Made by a program: the position numbers and the translations under genes | Source of the DNA: Spinacia oleracea | Taxonomy: Eukaryota > Streptophyta > Magnoliopsida > Caryophyllales > Amaranthaceae | Assembly (NCBI RefSeq): GCF_020520425.1 | Contig: NC_079487.1 | Span: 88,851,141 to 88,915,140, forward strand | Direction of reading: 5' to 3' | DNA length: 64,000 bases | Part shown: positions 23,032 to 34,144 of the stretch, one piece after another | How positions within the stretch are numbered: the stretch's first letter is position 1 | How the letters are laid out: each line of letters begins with the position of its first letter | The notes under the pieces: generated by a model | Databases searched by the model: none | Seen by the model: only the letters and a program-made list of their open reading frames with translations | What the model was told of the DNA's origin: nothing

Positions 23032-24116
23032 TAGCTCGTAAGTTCAAGTAGTTTGGTTTGGTTAGGTTTCAAATGCGTGTGATACATTGGACTTCCAGAC
23101 TACGATTTTATATGCTATGTGGTTTTTGGTGGAAAGACTGAAAGAGTTGCATTTTCGATTAATTTGTGTGAATTTATTGTTTCTTTTACTGTTAAATTGA
23201 TGGCGGTTTTGTTTCGACTGATTAGCATTAGATAGCGAATTCATTGTCTAATTGGTTAAAAGATGTGTGTCTACTTGAACTTGACTGAAATGTTGCTCTA
23301 ATGTGGCTTAGAATTTTATTGGAACCAGAGAAGTAGGGGAGTTTCTTAGTGGTGCTCTGGTTGGTTGGGGCAATGGCGAAGGCGGTTTTAGCACCTCTTG
23401 GAACTATCAGGTCTGCTTTCCTTGTGAACCATCTTCTTTGTTTTAGTCATCTTGGCTACTTCTCGTATATTGCATCTATATCAGCTTTGTTGGTTTTGAA
23501 TAAAATGTAAGTGTATCGTTGAAAGTTCGGTGAATTATGTTGGGAATTGTTCCGTTCATCTGAGAAAAGGATTGCCCCTCCTGATTCAACGTGGCCTGGT
23601 GTACCTTCACTTTTATTTCAAGAATTGATGTGATGCGAATTAGCTCGTCCTACATGCTGAAACATAACCTTCCTATATGGTTTATTATTTTATTATTTTG
23701 ATACCACTCCATTTGTTTCTTAGATTTTGTGTTTGAAACTCTTGAAGAACTTGTGTGCATGTAGTCATTCTGCTGGAAGTAACACCAATGCAAACCTGTG
23801 TTGGATTCCAAGGTTTTAAAATAAGGTTCTGCTCTTCGTTATCACACTCTTCAGTTATCACCCTTTTCAGAAACGCAAGGACTTGGTTGGAAAAGTTATG
23901 TTAACATTAGAAAATCCTTGTGGTTAGTCTTGATTTTCGGCTTATGAACCAAGGGTTGACCAAGGTCTGTACTAGAAGCCAAACTGAGAGTTGAGTTGTT
24001 GAGACTACTCATGTAGTGTAGTTCAACAAAAAGAAAAAACAATGTTGATAGCATGAGCTCCCTTCATTTCCCTTCGTTCCCTTCGTTCCCTTCCTTCCCT
24101 TCTATCTTTCATACAG

Positions 24117-24384
24117 ATAATGATGATTGGTCGTTTACTTTGTGGCATTGGAATTGACTTATCATCTGCCTTAGTTCCATTATACATTTCTGAGGTAATA
24201 TCATATATGTTTTCTGTCTGTCTATTTTGAATCTGTCGAGTCGCGGAGACTGAACATGTCCTGGTTTGCAGATCTCTCCAACTAAAATTTAGGTGCACTT
24301 GGTTCCTTCAACCAGATTTTATATGCATTGGTATTTTTGCTGCTTTGGTTGCTAGATTGCCTTTAGCAGGAAACCTTTTGTGGT
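24117..24384 (+). pseudogene. Captured fragment of a monosaccharide (plastidic glucose?) transporter gene
   Basis: Exon A (24117-24194) is preceded by CATACAG and followed by a GTAATA donor. It encodes MMIGRLLCGIGI...LVPLYISE, the conserved GR(L/F)xxGxGxG...PxYxSE signature of MFS sugar transporters. After a 77 bp intron, exon B (24272-24384) starts ISPTKI and continues with remnants of the GALGS-NQ and GLPLAGN segments, but has a stop and a frameshift. The wording is closest to plastidic glucose transporter pGlcT. Keeping the intron means genomic DNA, not mRNA, was captured. Only these two exons are recognisable. Confidence 0.6.
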
Positions 24385-27067
24385 ACTGCCTTGATATCTA
24401 TATGTTATGTGTTTCTCATACTGATAAGTTTTCCAAGTGTTACTGTTATTTCTATTAATGACGTTATTTAAATAGTTGGCCAGTTACAATGTGATAGTAC
24501 TATTTTGAAATAGTATTTTTCATCTGTCAACAGTCTTTCTATCATTTAGATGACTTTATTTTTTGTCTCCCTGAATTTTTTTTTTTTGTGTTAGGCTGAG
24601 GTTGAAGATGTAACAATGGTGTGTTTTCTAGACACAGTAAAGTTGTTCTTCCAGATTACTTAATAAGAGTTGAAGTGGGGGTTAATTTGTTTGATTTTAC
24701 TTCAGGTATCATCTTCAGGTATGGTATAATATAACTTCTACTCTTGCGTGATTGTTGCTCTGGTTTGTTTCTCATAGATTAGTTTCCAAGATTTTAAAAT
24801 AAGGTTCTGGTACGCAAGTGAGTATTTGAACAGAACCTTAAGTTTTCTTTCTCTATTTCAATTCTGCCTGGTGTTTTTGGTGTAGAATGATTAGTGAAGT
24901 GTTAAGTCTCCGTACCCCTTTGACCATGCCAATGCGTCGGAGTATCAAACACTGGGGTACTTACTGTGAATGAAAAGTTCAAGTAACATGATTTTTGTTT
25001 TGCTTCCTATCTTGGCAATTTGCTTGGTGCTTGAGCTAAGTTATCTGGCTGCGATTGTTATTCTAAATCACAATGCTCGATTTTATTTTTATTGAATGTT
25101 GGATTTCAGTTTGTCAAGATTTTGTTTCTTTCCGACGCTTTCTTTTTTTACCTCTTTTCCCAGGATTCTTCAACCATTTAGCGTCTGCTTGCTGCAAATT
25201 TTGTTGGATCTGACCAGATTGTGGTATGCATATCTATTACTTGTAAGGCGTATCTTTAGGCTACCTTTGGCACTGCTAAACTTATCAATGGTTGATTAAT
25301 AATTGTTTAATCCTTCAGAAATTACACATGCCTGTGTTCTCAATTTTCAGCTTGTTAAACTTCTCCTAATTCCCAAACATACCACTTTTATTTTAATTCA
25401 ATTTTACAATACGACTTTCACATTCTCCCATCCTCTGTCCTATACTTTGTTTATTTCTATATATTTTTGGATTACATTGTTTGATTTTAGTAGATTATAG
25501 AGCTTTAAGGTTTAATTTCAATAGATTATATGCTTTTAAGCTTTAGTTGAAATGGAGTTATTGGTTTTGATATTAAATTACTCCTTTCGTAACAAATGCA
25601 GGCGCCGATGATGAAGTTATGGAACTCCATGAAAGGGATCAAGGTCAAAAATCTTATGTAGGTGCTATTAAGCTTCTTATTCTCAGGTCCTCTCCCTTAC
25701 ATCTGAACATTTAAAAAAATTAATAAATTTTTTGCATTATTTGTTTCTAGGGTTCTACTTAGATTGCTTTCATTTAAATTTTTGATATTCTGTGAGATCT
25801 CAATTAGCTTTTTGTTTTCAGTTTTTGTTGGTAGTCTTTCAAAATTAATACTTTACTTTTTAATTTGATTGATATGATTTACTGTTAGTTTATCTAATCT
25901 TGAATATTTGTGTAAAAAAATTGAATTAGCTTTGGATTAAAGATGCAGTTCACTTTCTACATGCTCAATGCATCTAGTTCGGCATACTAATCGATTTCAA
26001 TTATATGGAATTTGCGTCCTGATTATTCACTTTATAGAAATCAGTCATTTAATTTATTGTTGTACTTTTGTGATCAGTTTGATATATGGAGTACATGTTT
26101 AGGCAATTATATTTCTTATGGCTTTGTCAAAGAAGAAATTATCTTCTCAATTGTGAATTTGTTAAATTGGTTCTCCACCTTTTCAGATTTTCAGCTAAAA
26201 TTAATCATTCTTCTTGCAACCTTTGTTCACTAAAGAATGCTACAGTCTTCAGAGTTTGAGCCCTTGTGTGTATTTCCTTGCATATAGCCCTTTAATAATA
26301 CTTGATGGAAAATATATAACACCCTATTAAAGGTAGTGCCTTAGTGAGGAAAATTCACTAAAAGAAATCTAATAACTTCTTAGTTATGTTTTTAAGACTC
26401 TTTTAAAGATTGGTCATTTGTGCATGCATTATTTGAATTTGACGCAGCTAGTCAAGTGAACGCTAGACTGCGTGAACTTGATGTCTTGATGTGACTCATG
26501 AAATATTGTTTTCCTTGTTTTCTTTGTGGTGTTGGATATAGTCATATAGGTATGAGGAAAGACAAATGGTTAAGTTGTAATGTGAACTCGATATACAACA
26601 TTTTTCTCTTTACAAAGGAAAATTTCCCAGCAACTTTATTGTAAGGACCCATGATCTCAGTAGGAAATTTTTTCTTTCTTTGTTAAGATTAGTGACCATT
26701 ACCAGAGCTGCTAAGGTATAACTTTTGAAATGAATTTTTGTGTGGATTAACGTTGTCGAAATCTGAATCAGGGGCAGGTGGTATGAACATTGAATCTCTA
26801 TTTTATGAACCTGTTGTCGAAATATACATGTTTTAGTTGTTGTAATAACTCTCTTAAACGACAAACCCGTGTTTAAAAGCAAGAAAATTTCCCATATTTT
26901 ATTTAGTTGTTTGACCAACTTTTCTATGTGACACACTTTTTGTTGGAGAATCCTGTGGTTGTTTTACATAGTTTTTTTTTTGTTGTTTTACATAGTAGTT
27001 AACTTCTATTTATTGTACGATTCAGTATTTATAATATAACTAAAGTGTATATATATTTTTTGATGGT

Positions 27068-27176
27068 CCATCTTTTTAAGGTATTCAATAATCCGAGGGA
27101 ACGGCCTTTCACCTTTGAGGAAATAGATGAAGTTCGAGAAATGTTGGCAAACTTCATTACCAGTGATTGTCTTTGA
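27068..27176 (+). other. Terminal exon-like segment in the CACTA interior, unidentified
   Basis: After an AG acceptor-like site the frame reads VFNNPRERPFTFEEIDEVRE and stops at about 27176 (TGA). AT-rich sequence follows. It looks like the last exon of a gene, possibly transposon-associated, but I cannot name the family. Confidence 0.3.
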
Positions 27177-27384
27177 TATTTTCTTGTACTGAATCTTAAA
27201 TTACGGATGCTAGCTAGGTTTTCATATGATTGTAATGTAATCGACTTTTATATTTACAATTATATACTATTTAATTTAATTATCTATATAATTGGATACT
27301 ATTTATACGACGTATGGAGGTTAATCAGTGGCGTGGTCCAATTATAATATGTAGCAGGGAAATCGGTTATACAACAAATCTATC

Positions 27385-27655
27385 AAGTGCGGCTCATTTA
27401 AAGGCCAATTGCGGGTCATTTTTATGCTTGTGCTGCCCATTTCTATGTCAAGTGCGGGCTCATTTTTAAATTTGGCAGCACTAAATATGTCAAGTGCGGG
27501 CTCATTTTCAATATTGGCAGCACCAAATATGTCAAGTGCGGGCTCATTTTCAAAATTGGCAGCACCAAATATATCAAGTGCGGGCTCATATTCTAAAATT
27601 GGCAGCACAAAATATGTCAAGTGCGGGCTCATTTTCCAAATTGGCAGCACTTGAA
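27385..27655 (+). repeat. CACTA right subterminal array, about 51 bp period
   Basis: Five units of TCAAGTGCGGGCTCATTTTC followed by an A/T linker and TTGGCAGCAC(C/T). Apparent proteins read through it are repeat artefacts. Confidence 0.9.
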
Positions 27656-27658
27656 ACA

Positions 27659-27690
27659 TCAAGTGCTGCCAATATTTTGGCAGCACTTGA
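27659..27690. repeat. Inverted repeat in the CACTA subterminus
   Basis: Perfect 14 bp arms TCAAGTGCTGCCAA and TTGGCAGCACTTGA around a 4 bp loop. It places two subterminal motifs head to head. Confidence 0.95.
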
Positions 27691-28288
27691 GAAACATCAA
27701 GTGCGGGCAGGCCATGTGCTGCACATGTAAAGGCCCGCACTAAACCCCTTAAAATGAGCATGCACTTGAGGTTTTTTCCTCTAGTGATATAGTACTAGAT
27801 CGAACACGATTATCTGATTTAGATTATTTTAAGGGACCTAGCATGATAATCCAATTTCCCAACATATTATCTTTATTAGGCGTGATAGAACAATCAGATT
27901 TAATTAGTTTAACAGTTTATAAAAGGGCGAGGAAAGCAATTAAATCATGCGGAGGGACACATTACGACGCACCCTTGAGAGGTGCGTCACGGTTCTCAGA
28001 AAACTAACCACTTTGACTTTGCTATTTCTCCTTTTATTTAACGAATCTCAAGTTATGGGACGGGATACGTTCTGTTCGATTTATGGATCGATTGCGACAG
28101 AACGCGTGATCAGTTTTGCAGCGTGAGGCTTAGGCTTAGGGGTTTAGAGTCAATACTCAGAATAATAATTGTGTGTTGTGTTCTTTTCACGTCGAACTTA
28201 GGGCCCTATTTATAGAAAAGAGTTCGTGGAAAGATAGAATTGTAGAACTCTAATCCACGAAGAATTAGGAAAGAACACGTCCCAGGTA

Positions 28289-28319
28289 TTTTCAACGCCC
28301 AGAGCCAGGCGTTGAAAAT
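28289..28319. repeat. GCGCCCAG hairpin module, copy 5 (5' LTR, short form)
   Basis: TTTTCAACGCCCAGAGCCAG and GGCGTTGAAAA pair as one short hairpin. Relative to the other LTR the inner 29 bp hairpin is absent. Confidence 0.9.
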
Positions 28320-28841
28320 AGGGTCTGGGCCGTTTCTTTGTCAGATTAGGATTCTTAGAATCCGGAGTGTATGAGACTTTAATCAAGTATTTTAGCGCGT
28401 ATTAATTTTATGATGGAATGCATCTGGCCCGTTACGAACTCTAGGCTCGTTGGGATTTTAATTAATACGTAACTCTTATTTTCGAATCGTATTAGGAATA
28501 GGATTCTCTTGCAATTTCTATCTCATTTAGGGATTTATGTTGGAGTGCAACACCTAATTCTGACAGGTTTCTATCTTTTATGACTTGCCACTTTTAACAA
28601 CTACCCATTACGGCAGTTACTATTTTTAGCAGGTTTCCATAAATGGCAGGTTTCTATAAATAGCAGGTTTCGGGTGAAATGAAAAGGGGAATTGAGATTC
28701 GTTATTTTATAGGAGATGCGTTGTCAAGTGGAGATTTATGTTCTCATCATCGAACCTTCCCTTTCGGGAATGGGGACAAAAGTAGGTGTCTACAACTACG
28801 CATAATAGAAAAGTGAGGAACATTATGGAACAGAGGGAGTA

Positions 28842-31800
28842 GTGTATAAGACTTAGGAAAGTGTTAACCCGTACTTGTACATGTATGTAAAAACGCAAAT
28901 AATCACATGAAAATTTTCGAAATCTATTTTTGTATACGATATTACGCAACGTTAAAAGGTTATTTTGTTACTAATAATCTCGTTTTTTTAACAAAAATTA
29001 TCATTTTCATTATAAATAGATTAACGGTTTCATTATGGTCCTTCTATTAAGTTTTACTATTTTAGAAACATTGATAAACATTTATGTCGGGAATTTTATT
29101 TCATCAGTTTAACCCTAATTCGGTATTATTTATCAGAACAAACAAATAAAATGAAAATAGTAAAATGAATAGTAACATAATATTTTTAAAATCTTGTATT
29201 AAAATTATGTAATAATTACAAAATCTTTATATTTATTTTAAAATCTTTTATAAATAATTTTATTTTCAGAAACTATTATAAAATTACAACTTGTTTTTCT
29301 ATAAATAGCAACCAAAATTTCATTTGTAAACACAACATTTTCAAAAAAACAAGAAAATTTATGAAAAACCCTTTCTAAAAGATTTTTTAAAAAATAGAGT
29401 TTTTATATATTAAAAAAAAGGTCCTTATAAAAAAAATTAGCTTAATTATCTTAAATATTTTATTTAATTCGTGAGAATTTTCCTTTCACCAAAAAAAGAA
29501 AACAAAAAAAAAAAAGAAATATAAGTAATTAGGAAATATTTATCTTCCTCAGAAAAAAAAAGTCAAAAAAAAGGATTAATATCGTTAATTAAAGTGTTAA
29601 AAATAGTTATATTAATCATTTCATCAAAGATCAAAATTAATATTTTCGGGTCAAGGTACATTCTTCTTAATCTAATTTGTTTTTGTTATTATTTTGGACT
29701 AACATATTTGTTTCCATGTGACATTACGAAAAGGATTTATCAAGATATTAAGTGTTAATTTGTCCTAAATCTATGATAATCTTTTATTAGCAAGTGATCA
29801 TATTGGTGAAGTTTTTAGGGCCGGTGAGATCTGAGATTTATATGTTTAATATTACATGCACTTATATTGCTTGGATGATTGAATTTTATTTTAAAATATT
29901 TTATCCAAAAAATGAATTACATTGTGCATAAAATTGATTAATAAGATAATAACAATAATAATTAATTTCTTCCAAATAATTTTTCAATTTTAAGCACAAT
30001 TTATGTAACATCACAAAGATAATAATTTAAATCGAAATTCGCAAAAAGTATCAAGTCGAAATCATTTCCCTATCAAAAGTTATGTACTTTTTAGCTAAAA
30101 ACAATTAAAAGACAAAAACAATATGTACGATTTAAGAAAACGTCAATTCCATACCATTTAGGTTCATTTTCAGTCAAAGACTTCTAAATATAGAATATAG
30201 TACACAAGAAGATATTTCCAATCATGCGGAGTATATGATTTGTAATTTTCGGAGACTTCTAGAGTAAAATGATGAATATTTTCGTATTAACTTTCTTATA
30301 TACTTTAAAATAAAGATTAATTACTTAAATCACTAAACTAAATTAACTGAAGCTAAGATTTATAAGGAATTGCTGAAACATCAATGAAAGTAAATAATTT
30401 TATCTTACTAATGGTATAAAATTTACCTTAATTAAGTTTTTTTTTAGAATAATAATTCTTCTTAACTAAATGTTAATTATTAAACACAATTAAGAAAAAA
30501 TTAAATATTCCTTATATTAAATCCAAAAATCATAAAATATTAAAATAAAACAGAGGATACAATGTCTAATAACCTTTATAAAAGTCTATCAAACCCTCAT
30601 AAAGGTTTTCTATAATTTTTTAAGTTAATAAAAAGTAATTCGTATAATAACAATCAATATTTTTCAATAATGTCAAAATAAACATAAAATTGACAATCAT
30701 GTTATAATCAACTTTTATAACTATTAAAACATCACTAAAACTTCCAGAAACCAATTAAATTTCAAATAAAAGTGTTTCAATATCAATATTTATAATTTGA
30801 TTCAAATAATCTAAATAAATCTAGAAATTAGCTCAATGCATTTAAAATCCTCTTGAGAATAAATATAATCATCGTTATCTCACCAATAAATAGTTACCAA
30901 CATTCTTTTAATAAGCAAGGGCCATTCCCACCCACTTGTACTTTCCTAAAATCAATTTAGTTAAAGTTTAAGTGAAATGGTGAATTTTCCTTAAAATGAG
31001 TTTTCACTTTTAAAATCTCAAAAAACTTTAAACTAATGAACCTATTAATAGACATTTCCTAATTTAAAAAATAACAGAGATGATTTCAGAAACAAGTGCA
31101 GAAATATTAAAAACTTTTAAATCTTGTAAAATTTACCAATAACGTAACAGAGATGATTTCATAAACAAGTAAAGAAAATTTTAAAACTTTTAAATTTTGT
31201 AACAATTAGCATGAAAAATTTATAAAACATCTTTACTCAAATCCATAAAAATAAATATGCAATTTAATCAGTTTTGTGCACAACATCAAGTTTATTTTTG
31301 CCGAATTTAATCTTGTCAATGTATGGAGTGTGAAACATCTTGCTTGCTTGATCAATTAAGTCATAATGCATTTTAACGCATGATAATGACCTTATTTCAA
31401 ATTCGAGGCGTTAGGTTGACTTATCAATCATATAAGGTCGTGAGATAATCCAACTCCATCAAAAATCCTAATTCACTATTAAATTCATGTGGATTAAATC
31501 ATAATCAGATATGATTGAATAGTCAATTATCCCTTTTATTTGGCGACGAGACCTAGACGGATGTCTTATTTTGTTTGGTCAATTCCATTAGCCCAAACAA
31601 AAAACCAAAAAGAATCCCTCAATTACTCTCATGATTGGATTTTTCTCAAAATACAATTACCAAAGATACTCCCTAACGATTTACTACAAAAAACCATTTT
31701 GATCCATTCAAGCCTCCAATCAGGGCGCACATTTTCGTTGAAACCGTCTTATTCATAAGACCTTTATGGTAATCACTAATCGGTGTGTTTTCCTCGACCC

Positions 31801-32468
31801 TAAGTGGATCATTTTGATTCTTAAAGTGAATTGATTAAGGATCACGAAACCTTATTTTGAGCAAAATAAAACCCAATATCATCATCCCTCATACCCAAGT
31901 GGAATTGACGACTTAAAATGAGACATTCGTCCAAACTTCGATGGTTTTGATCCGAGAGTGGATTCGAATCCCATGATGATCGGTACATAGTGCAACTTCA
32001 ATGCTCAAACCTATCATGCGTTAATAATCTTGTCTTGGCTTAATGAAACCCTTTTTTTTTAGTATGCTTGCATGTGTATGACAACGTGAAATCTATGTGT
32101 TTTTTATCTAACTTCTCAAATAGCCATAAATCAAATCAACTAGAAATTAAGTCAGAGTAAGAGCCTATCCTTAGAATAGAAGAGAAAACGAGTTCCAGAC
32201 GTTCGATTCTCTTAACCTAGACCCCGAACCCGAATTTTTTGATTTCAAAAGACCAGTTTTCAATGAACAAAAATCCTTTATTTTATGGAGTTATTAATCA
32301 TTTTCGAAATTGTTTTCTTTGAACTTTTTTCCTAAATGGTTTTACAAAATCGTTCCCTGTTCGAATAAAAATAGTGTGGCGACTCTAAACCTTTAATAAA
32401 CAGTTTTAATAGACTCTCATGTAGGATTCTCAAGGTACGTCACAGTCGGTCGAGAATCAGGTCCTACA
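28842..32468 (+). other. Right part of the long Tat/Ogre-type LTR
   Basis: Very AT-rich, no gene. TATAAATA at 29300-29307 could be the LTR promoter. TGGCGACTC near 32379 resembles the start of a tRNA-Arg PBS but diverges after nine bases and lies before the CCTACA end. Confidence 0.4.
29300..29307 (+). promoter_or_regulatory. TATA box, probable long-LTR promoter
   Basis: CTATAAATAG followed by an A-rich leader. Its position fits a U3/R boundary of the 5678-32468 LTR. Confidence 0.35.
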
Positions 32469-32999
32469 GGTACCTGAACCGATATGGTTATAGGTTCGGG
32501 TAACCTATCCGATATGGTTATCAGTTTGTGTACCCGATCCGAAATTCGGGTATTGATATGGTTACAAATATCGATTTACAAATAATGGGTACCCGATAAC
32601 GATCCGATAAGCCGTTCTTTTAAATTTTTATCAATTTAAATATTTTTTCAAAGAGCTCAAAATTCTAAATGTGAATAATCAAAGTATAACTATAGTAAAT
32701 TGTAATTTCATTAGTAATGTAGTCAAAATCATGTGCTAATGGTGGTATTTACTGTTGAATGATATTACGATAATCTAGTTATAAAGTCCATTTTTTTCCC
32801 AATTGGATATCATAACGGGTACCCGGTATCCGATCTGAAAGTTTGGATACCCGAAATACGGGTACCTGAACTTAAGGTTCGGTTCATGGATATCAATTTT
32901 GGCATTATTGGTTTTCGGTTACCCGATCGATCTGATAATGCTATTGGTTTGGGTACCCGACCCATGCTCACCCCATTGGAGAGCAGAGGAACTATATTC

Positions 33000-33178
33000 C
33001 AATCTCAGATATGTTTTGACAAAAAACATATCAGACAAAAAATGGTACTCATAAATTCAAAAATGGTACTTAAAAATTTAAAAATGGTAGTCAAAAGCTC
33101 AAAAATTATACTCAAAAGCTCAAAAATACTCAGAAGTTCTAAAATGGTGTTCTCAAATATGGTACTCAAAAGTTTTTA
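33000..33178 (+). repeat. About 20 bp degenerate tandem repeat
   Basis: Units of the type AAAATGGTACTCAAAAGCTC, roughly seven or eight copies. The open frame across it is a repeat artefact. Confidence 0.7.
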
Positions 33179-33322
33179 AAATAATGGCAAAATTACCGCC
33201 TAGCCCTCGGATATGTGCTTGTAAAACATCTTTGAGATGGGCCTCTCCTCCCTCTTAGAGATCATGGGTAATGTACTTTGGGGTCGTTCTGTTCACCTTA
33301 AAGAAAAAATAAGTTTTAGATC

Positions 33323-33535
33323 CAATAAGTTCAGATAAGTTCAGATAAGTTCAGATAAGTTCCAATAAGTTCCCATAAGTTCAGATAAGTTCAAATAAGT
33401 TTCAATAAGTTCCAATAATTTAATATTAGTATTTATTATCATTATTATTATTATAATTTTTATTAATTTTTATTATTTATTATTTATTACTATTTATTTA
33501 TTATTATTTATTATTTATTATTTATTTCCTCCTTT
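33323..33535 (+). repeat. 10 bp minisatellite followed by TTATTA-rich DNA
   Basis: About ten units of (AG/CA)ATAAGTTC at 33323-33420, then AT-rich TTATTA arrays to 33535. Similar ATAAGTTC units reappear at about 33878-33930, with another TTATTA run before them. This suggests one repeat block split by an insertion. Confidence 0.8.
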
Positions 33536-34062
33536 CTTTTTTATATGACACAATTATTTAGGTACGTTTGCCAATGCATGCTTTCAAACATTAATATCTC
33601 CAATTATGGATAAGAAATAATTGCAAAAAGTTGATATTTAAAAAATATTAATTGAGACGAATCTAATAAGACCCCACACGACTATATTTTTTCTTAAGTA
33701 TAAATCACAAAAGAAAGTCAAATGAGCTTGTGTGAATAGTGTCCAAAATCCAATTGTATCATGTAAATAAGAACAAAGGAATTATTATTTATTACTACGT
33801 AGTTATTATTTATTATTTAGTATTTATTATTTATATTATTGTTATTATTATTGTGATTATTGTTATTATTATTAATAATAAGTTCCGATAAGTTTCAATA
33901 AATTCAGATCAGATAAGTGCAAATAAGTATTTTTATGACTTTTACGTGGCAATTCTAAGTAAAAATGAGCATGGCACAGTAACTCCCTAAAACTAGTCGC
34001 CAAGTACGTTTGAAATTGGTCCGCATTGGCCGTTTCTGATAAACCCCTTTTGTGAAAGCTCA

Positions 34063-34071
34063 AAACCCTAA
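34063..34071 (+). promoter_or_regulatory. Telo-box upstream of the U2A' gene
   Basis: AAACCCTAA, 74 bp before the ATG. Telo-boxes are common in promoters and leaders of plant translation and RNA-processing genes. The surrounding leader is pyrimidine-rich. Confidence 0.5.
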
Positions 34072-34144
34072 TTTCTCCGATTTCAATCGGTTTCTCCAAA
34101 TTTCCTTCGTATTCCTCTTCTTCACCACTAACAAAGCACAGGAA

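Larger units (their letters stand above)
22303..27786. mobile_element. CACTA (En/Spm) transposon with captured host exons
   Basis: Terminal inverted repeats CACTAGAGGAAAAA and TTTTTTCCTCTAGTG, flanked by a 3 bp duplication ATA (22300-22302, 27787-27789). The empty site is preserved in the other LTR (AACATATAGTACTAG near 10639). Subterminal regions carry many CAAGTGCGGGC and GGCAGCACTTG motifs. I find no TnpA or TnpD (tnp2) transposase frame in 5.48 kb. The interior instead looks like host intron-exon DNA, including sugar-transporter exons, so it is a non-autonomous, gene-capturing element. Confidence 0.92.
10204..28794 (-). mobile_element. Tat-lineage Ty3/Gypsy retrotransposon, non-autonomous, with a nested CACTA element
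   Basis: The element reads on the minus strand: 5' LTR (28794-21865), PBS (21863-21844), leader, pol (20591-16688), an antisense PMD gene (13578-15854, plus strand), tandem repeats, polypurine tract, 3' LTR (11675-10204). Target duplications ACTAC lie at 10199-10203 and 28795-28799. Without the CACTA insertion it is about 13.1 kb. The tRNA-Arg-type PBS, the second (archaeal-like) RNase H between RNase H and integrase, and the extra ORF near the 3' LTR together mark the Tat lineage. Gag and protease are missing. The LTRs differ by roughly 20 substitutions by eye (about 1.5%), so the insertion is recent. Confidence 0.93.
21865..28794 (-). repeat. Tat 5' LTR, interrupted by the CACTA element
   Basis: Pieces 21865-22302 and 27790-28794 align to the intact LTR at 10204-11675. 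Without the insertion and its 3 bp duplication the length is 1443 bp, 29 bp shorter than the other LTR. The difference is accounted for by the short form of the hairpin at 28289-28319. Confidence 0.95.
9986..28839. mobile_element. Stowaway-type MITE, split by a Tat retrotransposon
   Basis: Left end CTCCCTCCGTTTCATAATG and right end (read inverted) CTCCCTCTGTTCCATAATG form terminal inverted repeats of at least 26 bp, differing at two positions. TA dinucleotides flank both ends (9984-9985, 28840-28841). With the 18.6 kb insertion and one target duplication removed the MITE is 258 bp, a normal Stowaway (Tc1/mariner-derived) size. It has no coding capacity. Confidence 0.9.

Noticed and set aside
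27385-27660. CRISPR-like alternation of repeat and spacer
   Set aside because: The 'spacers' are near-identical AT linkers and the setting is a plant CACTA terminus.
27342-27761. Frames with repeated NEPALDIFGAAN-like peptides
   Set aside because: They are translations of the 51 bp CACTA subterminal array.
32379-32398. Possible tRNA-Arg primer binding site (TGGCGACTC)
   Set aside because: Only nine bases match, and it lies about 90 bp inside the LTR end defined by CCTACA and the hAT flank.
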